Source of the DNA: Varanus komodoensis
Taxonomy: Eukaryota; Chordata; Lepidosauria; Squamata; Varanidae
Direction: 5' to 3'
NCBI RefSeq assembly: GCF_004798865.1
Contig: NW_025336598.1
Location: 24,773,519-24,837,518, forward strand
DNA: 64,000 nt
Shown: piece after piece, positions 48,101 to 60,260 of the stretch
Position numbering within the stretch: position 1 is the stretch's first letter
Layout of the letters: every line of letters begins with the position of its first letter
Translations under genes and position numbers: made by a program
The notes under the pieces: generated by a model
Told to the model about the DNA's origin: nothing
What the model saw: only the letters and a program-made list of their open reading frames with translations
Database searches by the model: none

Positions 48101-48968
48101 GTCAGTGGAAGCTTTTGATCTCTCTCTCCTGTGCATGGAAGAGGAGGAGAGGCACAAGGGAGCTGGATGGCAGGAGTCTATGTTGCATCTGAATGGGGTT
48201 GGGAAGTGCACCGTCCAGGCTTCTGTGCCTCCAAACCATGGAATGAAGTGCCCTGGTAGCAGTTTCTACTGCCATCATTCTTCATACCATGCATCAATCT
48301 ATGCAGCCAAGGAGCAGGGATGCAGGCTGGGGAACTCATTGGAACTGGCATCAGAAGATGGCTCCAGCCACCAGCTTGCCCTCTCATAGATGCCTCCCTC
48401 ACTTCTTGTGCTCTCACTTGTGCTCTCAGAGGCAGTTGGGGTCCAAATAAACCTATATCCCCCCACCCCAGACTATGCTGGGGGGCCACAAGATTGCCCA
48501 CTATATCTTTGATGCCATGACAAATAGTGCATGGCAAGTAACACTTGATTCCATATGTCACACTAAAAATAGTCTGAACATGATAAGGTTAAGGGCAAGT
48601 CAAATACTTTACCTTAGCCATAAAACTCTCACTTATTTTAAAGTACATTTTGTCCAGCAAAAATGCTAGTAAACATGCAGTTATGCCCTTGATTATTATT
48701 ACTGATATTGGATATGAGACAATGCCTAAACCTCACATTCTCAACAATTTTTGTTTTCGAACACATGAAACTGAATTAGTACTTTATTTTCTGGCAGGTC
48801 TATCTGTATCAGCTCTTTATCCCTCTAAGGTCATTACAATTAGTACAAGTTTATAGAGAAGTGGGGAATTCCAGGCACGATAAAAGAAAAATGTTCGCCT
48901 GTGTGTCATATGGGTTTTGGGGAAGACCATCTGGCCAGTAAGGCCCTCCCCAAACCCCATAAGTATCA
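45156..48968. other. No gene seen; hairpin and a possible conserved stretch
   Basis: A near-perfect 14-bp inverted repeat lies at 48034-48068. 48590-48860 is high-complexity, repeat-free sequence. Frames up to 127 codons (48178-48561, minus) have no domain features. Confidence 0.4.
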
Positions 48969-49040
48969 ACCTGTTCCAACTTGATACCCTCGAGATGTTG
49001 TGGACTCTAATTCCCAGCATTGGCCATACTGGCCGGGGTG
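48969..49040. mobile_element. hAT-like MITE half copy
   Basis: It reads 'aacctgttccaacttgatac', 'cctcgagatgttgtggactc' and 'taattcccagcattggcca', the left arm of the window's common fold-back family. Confidence 0.65.
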
Positions 49041-49897
49041 GAAGTCCAAAGCACCTGAGAGCTAGATATCAGTGGATGAGTTTGCTGAAGTAAGCATTTG
49101 TGTGCTGAAACAGGAAGTAGAGGCTCATGACACATCTTGAGATGAAGAGAATGGCCTGCTAGCTGGCTATGATGTGAAATGAGGGCTATAGTTCCATCAG
49201 CTTCTCCAGCACTGCTCCATGGCTCAGGCAAAGGCAGCAACTCTGCCTGCGTTCTGTAGTACATGCTAGAATCTAACTGGCAGGTGCCATTTTTTGCCAA
49301 AAGCATTGGGCACAATTATCCTGTGTTAGCTTTATCACCCATATCAGCACTAGGCCTTGTGCTTGAATTACGCATGGCTTTCTTTGAAAAGGTGTGTGAA
49401 TTACATATAAGCATTGCTATGTTTGCAGCAAGATGGCCTACTGAAAACTCATTTACAACTGTTGCATTTCTGAATGAAACAAGATTTGATGGCAGCAGCT
49501 CTATTTTAAATTCACATGTCTGCCTTGCCCATTATAAAGGTGTATAAGTGATCTTAGCATCCTTGATTCTGAAAGTGTCCTATGCTGAGAAAGCACACCT
49601 AAAGCATCAGAACAAGAGGAGGGGAGGGTCCAACTCTTCTCAAAAGTACATTTCACCTAGCTCTAACCTTTGCTTTATCTGTGGGTAGCAGACCTGGATC
49701 TGTTGGGGGTGGCAGCAGGCAGCTGCCCTCCCACCAGGTGATGTACACACTTAGGAAAGGAAAGGAAAGGAAATTGGATGCTAGGGAGGCCAAATGCCCC
49801 CTCCACATCCAGGCCTTGATTAGCAGAATTCTTGCATGGAAATAGACGTGGCAAGTAACTTGACTGTCTGTTCACCCGTCATTAGAGTTTGTTATCT
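49041..49897. other. No gene seen
   Basis: (AAAGG)-rich sequence lies at 49755-49772. Nothing else is recognised. Confidence 0.35.
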
Positions 49898-49975
49898 AAT
49901 GTTGTTGTTGTTGTTGTTGTTGTTGTTATTATAACATTTCTATGCCGCCCCTTGCCAAAACCTGATAACAGAACC
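49898..49975 (-). repeat. LINE tail remnant with (GTT)9 tract, minus strand
   Basis: (GTT) repeats at 49900-49927 are followed by 'attataacatttctatgccg' and 'ccccttgcc'. This is the LINE terminus seen at 2435 with an AAC-type tail. Confidence 0.65.
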
Positions 49976-50014
49976 TGATTCTTTCCCAGACTCTTATAAT
50001 TGTGTTACTGTAGG

Positions 50015-50120
50015 ACTGAAAGAAACCATACAGTTCAGTTCTATACATGTCTACTCTGCAGTAGTAGTTCAAGGTACCTTACTGCTAGGTAAGTGGACAT
50101 AAGGTTGTAGCCTCAGCAAC
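50015..50120. repeat. Short squamate interspersed repeat
   Basis: 'ttctatacatgtctactctg' then 'cagtagtagttcaagg' and 'ctgctaggtaagtggacata' then 'aggttg' resembles a common fold-back-like repeat ('gcaatcctatgcatgtttac tcagaagtaag...'). Related pieces are at 31236, 27325 and 53685. Confidence 0.5.
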
Positions 50121-50149
50121 ACAAAGTACCTATTCATTCAGAATTAACC

Positions 50150-51690
50150 AGTATCCATTAAACATGTACCTTTGTTTTAAAGCTTGTTTGTTAAAGTTTA
50201 TATGTATAATTGATAGATACAAATCTATTTACATTTATCTTTTTTATGAATTTGCTTTATCAAAATGATTAATAAATAAACAACCAATGATTAATAATAA
50301 ACAACAACCAACCAACCAACCAAAGACCAAAGACCCAAATACCCAGGTATGTATCCATTTGTGAGTGGTACCTGGATGCTATTTGTTGAACTATTGAAGT
50401 GTCATTAGGCTCTCAACTCATTGCATTATAGGAGGCAGGCCTGCATCCTTCCAGTGTTGCAATATGAGTCTTTTAGCTGTCAAAAGCACAGACAATTCTT
50501 TTTGTTGACCAGGAAAGTAGGTAGATGAATAAATAGAAAGAACATATGAATCAGTAAACATTAAAGATTATTCCAACACAAAGCTTATCTGTATCTTAAC
50601 CTCCTCTCAGAAAGAATTAAGTATGAAACTACCAAAACACACGATGAAAGGAAGCATTATGAGTATTAAACCTTCACTGGCTGGCCAACTTAGACAAATG
50701 TGTATTTAAGAACTGTTATGACTCCAGTGGACATAGAAAAACAGGTTTTTGTTGAATAAGACATAACTTGAGATCCATTGAAGCTTCCAGATAGAGACAT
50801 TAAAGCAAGAATCCATTGGGCGGACAATCCAATTCCCTGTTCTATTCCTGCTGGAGATGCCGTGAATTATGCTATTCACTAATAATAAATATTTGTAAGC
50901 ATGGCTCCTAGGCTAATATGTTTCTGTAAGAGTCTCCAATAGCGAAGGAGATGGTGAAGGTGTTCCGTTTCTAACAAATGCGGCTGTTGCAAGTATTGCC
51001 TTTCCATCTTAGCAGGCGATCATATTTGACACGCAAAGCCAAAAAGGACATGAACTCATAATCCAGATGTAGAAATGAAAACATAATCAAATTGAAAGCA
51101 ATTCTGATGTACTGATAAGATGAAAATGCATTTCTCCAGGATGCAAAATTCCCCAAGCATCAATCAATTTGAGTTCAACCACAGAGGTTGGAAGTGTAAG
51201 CTTCACTACTGTTTTCTTCTTAGGAGCTGGCTTTCTCCTACTAAATATTAGATCTTAAATCTCATTAAAGACTCTGCCAACAATCAGATAATCATAAGCA
51301 ATATCAACCTATCTGCTAAAGCAATCCTGGACCATAACTGAAGAGTCATTATTAGGTCCCTACACATTAATCACAACAATTACTTCATCAATATATTGCT
51401 CTATCAGAATCATAAAGCAACCATCAGGATCAATAATCACCTGTTGAAATGAAAAAGAGAATTGCTTATGAAATAAAACTGTAGTCATTTAAAAACATAG
51501 GGAGGTATTAGCCACATAAATCTCACTAAGCCAAGCATTCTCAACAAATGTTCAACTACCTTCATCAAATGGGTTTCTTATGAAAAGAAGCCACAAGCAG
51601 CATTTGGTTCATTTAACTTAGAAAGGATTCTCAGGTGTGCGTGTTTTTAGTTCTGCAACTTCTTGACATTCCACAAAATCACACTACAAA
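50150..51690 (-). mobile_element. L1/Tx1-like LINE relic: endonuclease plus ORF2 C-terminus, RT missing
   Basis: On the minus strand an ORF2 endonuclease begins near 51670 (WNVKKLQN, compare 'WNVRGLN'), followed by ETHL near 51575. Next come VIIDPDG (51421-51441), a 'NVYAPN'-like GPNND near 51360, and LIDAWGILHPGE (51135-51171). After about 50850 the sequence jumps to an L1-type C-terminal motif AKRLILQHWKDAG (50440-50482), then a 3' region that reaches AT-rich sequence near 50150. The RT domain and most of the rest of ORF2 are absent. Several stops lie between motifs, so the copy is old. The 3' boundary is uncertain. Confidence 0.65.
50305..50322. repeat. (CCAA)4-5 microsatellite
   Basis: A short CCAA run lies within the 3' part of the L1-like relic. 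Confidence 0.8.
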
Positions 51691-53684
51691 AAAGGAACAT
51701 GATGATTACGCCTTTTCACATAGCATTCTTAGCAATGGTACAAATATGCGCATTACCTACTATTAAATGTTACTGCATTGAAATCCTTAATGGAATACAT
51801 TTCAATCAAAAAAATTCAAAGCAATTCAAACTAATATTTATTGTATCAAACCATATCAATATTAGAAACTTGAAGACAATTTAAGAATTATACTGAACAT
51901 GTAAAAAATAAATAACTCATATAGTACCAATGTCCTCCCCTCTCCACAAAACAGACGACTTTCACAATATGGTGAGAATGAGTTAAAAACCTCCAATGTC
52001 CCCCCCTCCGCCCTCACCAAAAAAAAAAGATTATTTAAAAAAATGTCTTCCAGTTGAGGCACTGACATAATTATTGCCTGCTTTTCTGTACCCGGTTATT
52101 AGGTACATACCCAAGTCAGAGAGAAAGTACACATAATATACACATGCACAAACATCTCAAATAGATATTTATTTTTATCTGCCTGTGAATCTCTGCTTGG
52201 TACAATCTATTATCTCATATATGAAAAGAAAAAAATTAAAAGGAAGGAAAAGTATTAATACCCAGGAAGGCTCAAAATTTGCAATAAAAATAAAACATAA
52301 TACATGGCCAGATGCCCAGCTCTACTAACAACATAAACATTAGCACCCATATCCTAAAGCTGTTTATTTAATAATATTTTAGGAATTGCAGATGATGCCT
52401 TCCAGTCCTCCTTTATATTGTATTCAGTTTCCCAATTATTTACATTATTTGGAAATCATCATCATCATCATCATCATCATTATCAGCAGCAGCAGCACTT
52501 AATTCCTTTATATATCAAACACACAATAAAAACAGCATCAAAATGCAAAATTTAAAAACAGAATGCAAAAATCATTCAAGGAGTTAAATATATTTAGTAA
52601 CTGGATTACTTCAGAAATGCTTCCTGATACTTAACAGAAATACTTCCCTTTCAGTCTACATCACTTTTTCATGCCTTACTCAGGGAATCCATCAAAATGA
52701 TTTAATCTTATTCTATACAGATTGCTTAGCAAGGTACCAGCCAAGTGAGCAAGCTGATTGTGGATCTAGGGTTTTTCTACCCAAGGCATTTATTGTGCAC
52801 ATACTATTCCATGCTCCGGCTTTTTAAAGCAGGGAAAATGTGGTATTGTTAATATGTCAGCAAGAAAAGTAAACTGTATTTCTACTTGTGTATATGCATT
52901 ATTCTTCTCTACCACAGTGCCACCTAGAAGTTATGTAGTGGAAAGCAAGGAAAAGAATGGCTTTGTGTAGTGCTGTGAATTCAGTTCTGTGATGAAATCA
53001 CAATGGTTGAGTAACAACATTTGTAGGTCTTTTTTCTGTCTAAACATACCCAGGATCGTGCCCTAAGTCACACTACAATTCACCATGTGTTATCAAGGCA
53101 GGCTCATTTCTTCTTGTTTATCAGGCTTTTGCAATAACATCTGAGTGTTCCACGTTCTCTTCAGATGGCCACCTTCACAATTCGTATCAGATATGGAAGG
53201 AACAATAAGAGAAACAACAAATGTTTTGTTGCTGACTTCCAACATTATGAAGCTGTTTGGGTGTCAGCTGGAGATGAGATGAGACAATTGCATTTATTGA
53301 ATAAAATTCCCATCAAATTTCAAGGTGCACAAGGGTCAAAGTGCCATTCTTTTATGTACCATTTTGTTTCTAAAAACGCAAAGTGGGAAAATAATACAGA
53401 ATGAAACTGTAGTGGATGTCAATTTAAAGCAGCTGAAAAATAGCAAAACCAGGAATCTCACATGCAGTTCTCAGGGAAGAGGACCAGAGCTACTATTAGG
53501 GTGAGGTGGTTCCCCCACACCCGCCCTGAGTCATTTCTGCTGATCCCCTTGGCATGTCCTGCACTTCCTAATATGAAGAGGATGCTGTTCTGTTGCCACT
53601 GTCGAAGCAAGATACCCTTGCCAGTCTGGCTGGTTTCTGAATGCAAAATGGAAAGAGGCAGCACTGGGTTCTTTTCCTCTCAGG
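51691..53684. other. No gene seen; AT-rich, trinucleotide repeats
   Basis: (ATC)8 at 52456-52480 runs into (AGC)4 at 52484-52497, and 52498-52620 may be a LINE-type tail. The first 700 bp could be 5' sequence of the L1-like element but show no recognisable ORF1. Confidence 0.4.
52455..52497. repeat. (ATC)8-(AGC)4 compound microsatellite
   Basis: Perfect ATC units are followed by a short AGC run. Confidence 0.9.
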
Positions 53685-53765
53685 CAGTAAATTATCTTGC
53701 CTGAGAGCAGGCGCCACCAAAGTCAGTGGAAGTTATTTCTGTCTGAGTAGGCAAGTATAGGATTT
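53685..53765. repeat. Short squamate interspersed repeat fragment
   Basis: 'aaagtcagtggaagttattt' then 'ctgtctgagtaggcaagtat' and 'aggatttt' resembles the right arm of the repeat at 50015-50120. Confidence 0.45.
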
Positions 53766-56349
53766 TGATGTAAATAACCATTCGCAGAACTCTCTTCCCA
53801 AACAAATTCTAATTTTCTACCACTTCTTTCTCCCAAACAGCTGGAAGGAAAACCATTAATCAGAATATCTGGGGAATACCTGCAAAATTGTGAGTGGAAG
53901 TATATAAGAAGATTAAACTCAGGGAAGGTAAGGAGTACATTTCAAATTGATAATCAATAATATTATACCTGGGAAGTGATCGAGGTTTTTGACAGCTATG
54001 TCATCATCAAATTTGGGGTACCTCCTGGCAGTGCTAAATGCAGAATCTCATACAAAAGGACTGGGACATTCAGGAAAGGCTTTGGAAAACAACAGTGTAA
54101 CAGACTTCTTTAAGTGAAACATTAATTCTGTGCTTGTGTTCCTGCACTTTTGTAAGGGCCTGGGAGTTGAAGGACTTTTTCTCTTGAAACACACAAGAGT
54201 TATGCCCTTAGGCTGCTTTTTATTATAGCTGCATTTTTTTCCTTCCAGACATACTTGCTGATTCTTCTTCTTTTTGTTTTGTTATTCCTACATCTGCTAT
54301 AGAATATAAAAAGCCTCCCTTTCCTTTGGCTTTATTAAGCTGTTCAATTTTCTTTGCCCGGTCATAGCTTTTCCTGCATTAATGTCCTTTCTTACTCCTT
54401 GAAACCATTAGGAGGAAAAAGGAAGAGAATTAAAAAGAAAAAAGTAAGAATCTCTAATGCATAGTAGAAACACATTGCCTTTTCCCCTCATGCAGTTTAA
54501 GGCCTATTTTATCCCATAAACTCTTTGTTGTGTTTAAGTTGTCAGTACTGATTGATTGATTGATGGACTGCATGCAAACTGGAAATAGGGGCATTATTTA
54601 CACCACCATCTGCTGGGATTTCAGGATAATAAATAGTTCAAGGAATTTCATAACGCCCAAGATTAATCCCCTTAGGTTACCTCCAGGCTTTTGCGTTTCA
54701 TTGTAGAACTGCAAAGTCTTTTCATAACAAACCCATTTTTATTTATGTGATCATTTATCAGAACGACAAGGACTCTGGTGCTTGTAGTTGGGGCTTGGAC
54801 TTGTGAGTTACTATTCACTGGGTGAACTTATGCCTCAGAGCACTCTCCAGATGCAAAAGAAGATGGAGTGGGCAACATCTGTCCTTCCAATCAACAAGCC
54901 TTAGAAAGACTCCAGATTGGCTAGGCCTCGTAGAGATATTAGGACCCTTGCCTTGTCTAGTCCATAGAGCTCCAACATTTGGATTTAAGCACACAGCTTT
55001 GGCCACTAACCGCAGAGACCCAGAGTGAGAGAACACAACAGCCTTTCATTTGTTACTTCTCTTTCACTCGTGTCATCTTTATCTTACTCCTTTCATGTGG
55101 TCCTTTGCACTTTCTCATTGTTCCCAGATGCTCACATTTCATTCCTTCCTTTTTTGCAGTATTAATTAATATTCCCGTGCCCCCTTTCCTGTTCATTCAC
55201 CATGCACTCTGTCTCCGGAATCTTGTCCACTATCCCCTTCTCCTATCATCATCTTGTGGCAACTACACTTCTACTCCTCAATCTAATCACTTTCTCATCC
55301 CTGCATCATTTTCACCTTTGCTTTTTTTGCCTCTTCTTTCTCTTTATCCTGCTCATTCACTCCATTTCCTACCGTTCTCTCAATTGTGAAGGGTTGGCTC
55401 TCCTTATTTGTTTCTCCAAAGGATGGTTCCCTAGCTATGCTAATTTGGGGGATTTTGCATTTGAGTGTAAAGATCACCAAGCACGTTAGCCCTCTCTAGA
55501 CCACAATATCACAGCAAAGCACTTCTCCAAGGCTGAACTGGGGCTGCACGTAATCCCACAGCCAAGTACAGTGTCGAGTCTATAGGGTTGCACCCCAGCT
55601 GTTGCAAGGAAAAACAGTTATCCTTCTCAAACTCATTTTGGTTTATGAACTGGAGAAACACCAGCTTTTGTCATGGTTTATGACATCACAATTCTTGTGT
55701 TGTTAAAAAAAAAAAAAAGGAATAAAAGCCTTTGTCTCTTGAACATTGCGTTTCTCCAAACAATACTAAGACACAGTTCACTTCAGACAATGCTGAAAGG
55801 AGAGTGCAGTCTAACCACAATGAACCTGAATTCCCTGATTTGTCTGTGTAAACCTGTTGTGCTGTACATTTTGTTTCAGTAACATTTAGCAAAAGCATGG
55901 CTACAGATGAAAGAGAAACAGAACACAATGTTCATTCTGAGGGACTGGGTGGCGATGCTGCAGGTACTGAAAAAACTCAACTTCTGCTTTGCGTGCAAAT
56001 TAAAGAGACAGAATTTCTGTCAGTATTTTTCTAAAAAAAAAAATCATTTATACTGTCCTTCTTTCCTATTGCAAATTGTTTGGGAGAATACTGTAAGTGT
56101 GGTATACAGCTACTGCAAGTGTTATGGATACACTAGTAGACCCACAGCCTATAGCTGCAAATGTGGTCTGCAGCCAGCAGTTGAATTATTCCAATCTAAT
56201 GTTACCATAATCACAGCAGATGACACACAAAAGGCCCTTTGGAACTCCAAGGTAGGGCCATGAAAGACTTATGCCTGAAACTCCAGAGTCTACCAGGCAC
56301 GGTGTGGACTACCCAGGATTCTTGACTATTGGCTGCCTTGGATGAAAAT
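53766..56349. other. No gene seen; pyrimidine-rich stretch
   Basis: 55035-55390 is strongly pyrimidine-rich on the plus strand and carries a hydrophobic 136-codon chance frame. A14 lies at 55705-55718. GATTGATTGATTGATGGA lies at about 54551. Nothing looks genic. Confidence 0.4.
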
Positions 56350-56394
56350 TGGTCTATAACATCTGGAGGCCACCAGGCTGGTTGGTGAAGGCTG
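56350..56394. mobile_element. hAT-like MITE right-end fragment
   Basis: 'acatctggaggccaccaggc' then 'tggttggtgaaggctg' is the right terminus of the common fold-back family. Confidence 0.6.
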
Positions 56395-56462
56395 ATGCAG
56401 ACAATGCTGAACTAAATAAATAGATAATAATACTAGCTGAAGGTCATTTCACGTTCAGTGAT

Positions 56463-56640
56463 GGGCTGTACTGAGTCATAGTTCCAAAATAAATAATTGC
56501 AGGAAGGGCACATGTTTTATGCATGCAGACAGACCTAGATTCAGTCCTTGGCACTCCAGGTAGACCTGCCTGAAAGCCTGAAAAGCAGCGACATTCCTGA
56601 GCTGGAGGGACCATGTTCTGACTCAACATAAGAGAGCTTT
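56463..56640 (+). repeat. tRNA-Ala-like SINE with tRNA head
   Basis: The head 'gggctgtactgagtcatagt' is a decayed 'gggctgtagctcagtggtag'. The anticodon-arm-like 'ttatgcatgcagacagacc' and box B 'gattcagtcc' (56538-56547) follow. The body then reads 'ctccaggtagacctgcctga', 'gagctggagggaccatgttc' and 'tgactcaacataagagagct'. The order matches a tRNA-Ala-derived squamate SINE. It is not a functional tRNA. Confidence 0.7.
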
Positions 56641-58018
56641 TTAGGTTTCAATGACCCAAGAAGGCAGAAATGACACAGCCTAAAGCTGCCACTTGCTTAT
56701 CTGCCTGGTGTTAACAGTGGGCCTGGACATCTTCAGACTAAGAAGCTGAGAGTTAAGAGCTCCCTAGGAGAACTTTAGAAGGGGAATTCTAAGGGCAATG
56801 GCCCGTTTTTGTTAAGTAATCCCTTGTAGGTATTGCTTCCAATCATGGGCTTTTGAATGACCCATTAATTTCTGCATCAACTGAGCAGCTGCAGACAGAC
56901 AACATCTCCTGCTTATGCTAGTTGGTGTCATCATGGTGATTTCCAACTAGGGATGCTTCAAGTGATTCCAGGGTAGGCTCTTATCTTGTCATTACTCTTG
57001 TCTGAAGCGCAGAATTTTATGAGTGGTACAGACACTGTTGTACTGCATCTGTAGCCTCTCATGGTTGCCTACTGCTTTTCCCCCTGCTACAATGAAATCA
57101 AATTAAGCGAAAAATGGAATTGACTGCAAGCACTAAGAGCTCTTTACCCAGACTACCCTAAGTATATGGCAGATATTGCCATATTGATCCCAGAGAGGAA
57201 GCTGTAAAATAATTACGCAAGCAATGCAGTGGCATGAAAGCTCTGAGGTTACCACACAGTAAATTAAGCATTTCGTGCAGTCCAAAGGCTTGCACTCTCC
57301 TTGATCAGTCCTGTGTTGATACTATTTCAGTTGAGCTTCTGTTGCTGCCTCTTTAATGCTAAGATGTTCTCCTGTTAGAATTATCCAACAAACATGCTTG
57401 AAATACGGTGATGCTCAGGTGTTTTTTGGATTTCATCCCTCTGCATTAGATAGAGTGAGCATATCAGAACTCGACACGCAGTTCAGGTTGCACTGAGGCC
57501 TGAAAGTAGTTGAGAGTGCTGTGTATGTGAGAAAGGAGCTATTATTTCAACCTGTCCTCCTTTGGCCAAAAGGAGAATGCAACCTCTCCCAAAAAATTAC
57601 CTTCACTACCTAGAAAAGGAGGAGACAGGAAGCACACTTAGAGAGACTTTACTATTGTTCATGCAGAAGTAAGGCACTCGTTGTGAATTATTGATAGCCT
57701 GTTTACTCCTTGCTTCACGCAAGGAGTTGGGAGAAATGATGCAGCCTTTTACAAAATTTGTGCCGGGCCAGTATCCAATGGTATAGCCCAAGGGCAAAGA
57801 ATGGAAATCATATTCATGGCATGTGTGTATGCTCATAAAGTCCCAAACTTGATAAATAAGTGAAAACTGCAAAGCATTTGTTTAAAGATCTGGCACATAT
57901 TTTCAGTATCCTGGAAATAGCTCTAATTTTCTCAGTAGCATTTTATTTTCTCATACTGCCTTCTTAAAGGGGTAAGAACAGAAGAAAAGCCTTTGTCGGA
58001 TAAGTTCATCTCCTTCGG
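56641..58018. other. No gene seen; possible conserved stretch
   Basis: 57090-57310 is repeat-free and high complexity. No exon is visible. Confidence 0.35.
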
Positions 58019-58106
58019 TCTTCTCCAACTTGATATCCTCCAAATGTTCTGGCCTACCATGCCCATTTGGATCGCAATCCAACCCATCTGGAGGATGCCA
58101 GGTTAA
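58019..58106. mobile_element. hAT-like fold-back MITE, nearly complete
   Basis: The left 'ccaacttgatatcctccaaa' with 'tgttctggcctaccatg' is mirrored by 'catctggaggatgccaggtt' on the right. It is adjacent to the interspersed repeat that follows. Confidence 0.6.
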
Positions 58107-58330
58107 TCCAGCCTAGCACCCATGGTGGCCAAACTTCTCTGAAGCCCACAAGGGTCCCCATGCCTCAGATTCAGTGGTTGTACAACTTCCAGACAGGGAA
58201 GTGCCACGACTAAGGGCGCTGATGCAGCCATTCTTCCATCTGTTTGTCTAATACCCTTTTGAAGGCATCAATGCCAATGACTCTCATCACAGCAGAAATT
58301 CCATATAGTGTGTGCAGAAGGACCTTATAT
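58107..58330 (+). repeat. Squamate interspersed repeat (unclassified)
   Basis: 'tccagcctagcacccatggt' then 'ggccaaacttctctgaagcc' is related to 25839-25955. It continues with a longer unique part, '..ttttgaaggcatcaatgcc' and 'aaattccatatagtgtgtgc'. Confidence 0.5.
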
Positions 58331-58905
58331 CGCCTGTTCTCAATCTATTGCCAAGAATTTCAGTAGATGACTCTGAAGTCTAGTATTAAGAAATGGGGTG
58401 GGAGGAATCCTTCAGTTTTCTCCATTCCATGAACAATAGTCAGTTTTGCCTTTCCTGCTGCAAATTAATGAGACCCAAACATTTTAGCTTTTCCCCCCAC
58501 TGGAAAAGGGATTGCCTGAATACCCTACATGCAGAAATATTATGTGTGGGGTGGTCAGAATAACATTCTGAACCTACAGCTGAACCCGGACCAGACAGCA
58601 GAGCGTAAAATCACAACCTGGCTATTTTTCACTGCTTCTCATCCACTCATTCCACTGGAAAGTGTCAGGGCAGCCAGAGCAAGCAGGGCTGATCAGTACA
58701 GGGCAGTGGAGCATTGCATCAGGTGTCCCAAGGACAGGTTGTCCCATGGACTTAGCTGGTGGGCTGATGCTGGGGGAGCAGAAGGCTAACAAGGACCAAC
58801 AGATCCAGCAGCATTCATCATCACTGTGCAAGTTCTGTCTCTTTATAATTGCAAATGGTGTGGCTTTTGTTCATTGGTTTTGCAGTGCTCTGGCATGGAA
58901 TTATG
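58331..58905. other. No gene seen
   Basis: Frames up to 95 codons are without signature. Confidence 0.35.
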
Positions 58906-58940
58906 CATGGAATTATTCTAGCAAAGAGAATAATTCCATG
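58906..58940. repeat. Perfect 14-bp inverted repeat (hairpin)
   Basis: 'catggaattattct' (58906-58919) and its exact reverse complement (58927-58940) flank a 7-base loop 'agcaaag'. A direct partial copy, 'gcatggaatta', lies immediately upstream at 58893-58903. Confidence 0.95.
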
Positions 58941-60079
58941 GTATGCTGAAGTGTGGTGTGATCCCATTGTGCCCTTCCCTCCATCCCTGTACATTTCCAA
59001 TTTGCAGTTGTTATCGCTCTGCTTGCGGACAAAAGTTTTCATGGATGCCAAAATCATGAGGTGCAGCAATGGAATTTGCCTGTTGGCAATTTGGCTGGTA
59101 TGAGAAGAGCACTACTGGAAGGAGATGGAAGGCTCTCTTCCTTTAATTAGACAAGAAAGGCAAAGTGCCAGGTCTTGTTTGACTCAAACATCAATATTAA
59201 TAGTTGCACCACTGCCAGAATGTGAAGAAGAATATGAACTGCATGGACTGCCCTCTCCACTAGCAAGCTCAGGCAAACAACTTCAAATCTACATATGTCT
59301 GGGAGGTCCCTTAAGAAGTTTCTATAAGTACATGTGAGCTACATTTCTGCAAGCTGGGATACTGTTTAAATTACTCACTTACATGGTTAGGTGTTAAGAA
59401 GGCCTTTGTAGGGAGCTGCTGATCAATATGGTGGTTCAGTGATTTTAACCATTGCAAGCATGGGCAAAACCCCCACATTAGCTTGCAGAGCTTCTGTTGT
59501 TTAGAGGTACCAATAATGAGCAATTTGTGCCAGCGATCTGATTTGGTGTACAGCGGCTTCATATGTTGACATTTTGAGCGCCTCACAGCTGAAGCACCCA
59601 GGACTTTCTGTTCTAGAAGTGCCTTTGATTTGGTTTGTTTATGCTTTAGATTATATAGGTTCATTCTGAACAGACTGGTATATGGAGAAAGTTAGCAATG
59701 GGAATGCTGGTGTAAGAGATTCTGCTTTTGCAAGATTCAGCACTAAATAAGAAATGTGAACAGCAGTATCTGGAAAGCAGAAATATCCTGTTGTATGGTG
59801 ATTTATATGAAGCCTCATTTGGACTGTACCATCTGCATGGTCCCAGAAGTTTCCCCCATCTGCTGTATAGATTAATTGCTGGCCTTAGACTTTATGTACC
59901 TGAAGCAAAAAATCAAAATGGCATCTCTGTTTCCTTAAAAATAATACACTGAGATATAGATTGTAAGAAAATGGCACCCCTCCCAGAAATTGCTGCCTGG
60001 AGCTTCTGCTTCAAAATTTCTTGGTAAGAGCAGACCTGGTGAGCTAGAAGCGATTAATGTGGGGATTTGCACAATTGTT
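58941..60079. other. No gene seen
   Basis: Nothing is recognised. Confidence 0.35.
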
Positions 60080-60260
60080 CAGTTTTCCTTTTCTTTGTAA
60101 TCTCTGTATTCTCCTTTCCCTTCCAAAAGGCAGCCAGGAGCAGCTCATAAGCACATACCAAAACAAAGTCAAAGCAAACAAAAAATGTGAAAACTTATCT
60201 AACATTGAAAATGCTACAATAATACATCAGTAAAATTTCAGTTCAATATCTAAGAAAAAA
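60080..60260 (-). repeat. LINE 3' tail, minus strand, weak
   Basis: 'cttccaaaaggcagccagga' and 'gcagctcataagcacatacc' followed by an A-rich stretch matches the course of the LINE 3' UTR on the minus strand. Confidence 0.4.

Noticed and set aside
53165-53404. Possible exon: 'cttcag' acceptor-like sequence followed by ATG and 79 open codons
   Set aside because: No recognisable protein, no clear donor and no neighbouring exon. An acceptor-like CAG before a chance ATG is common.
54979-55389. Plus-strand hydrophobic frame of 136 codons, membrane-protein-like
   Set aside because: Hydrophobicity follows from the pyrimidine-rich DNA (T/C-rich codons give F, L, S, P). There is no conserved motif.
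55907-56263. Cysteine-rich 118-codon frame (CKCYGY, CKCG)
   Set aside because: The cysteines are irregularly spaced and match no zinc-finger or toxin fold I know. It is likely chance.
56463-56547. Possible functional tRNA-Ala gene
   Set aside because: The A box and arms are broken and a SINE body follows, so it is a SINE head.
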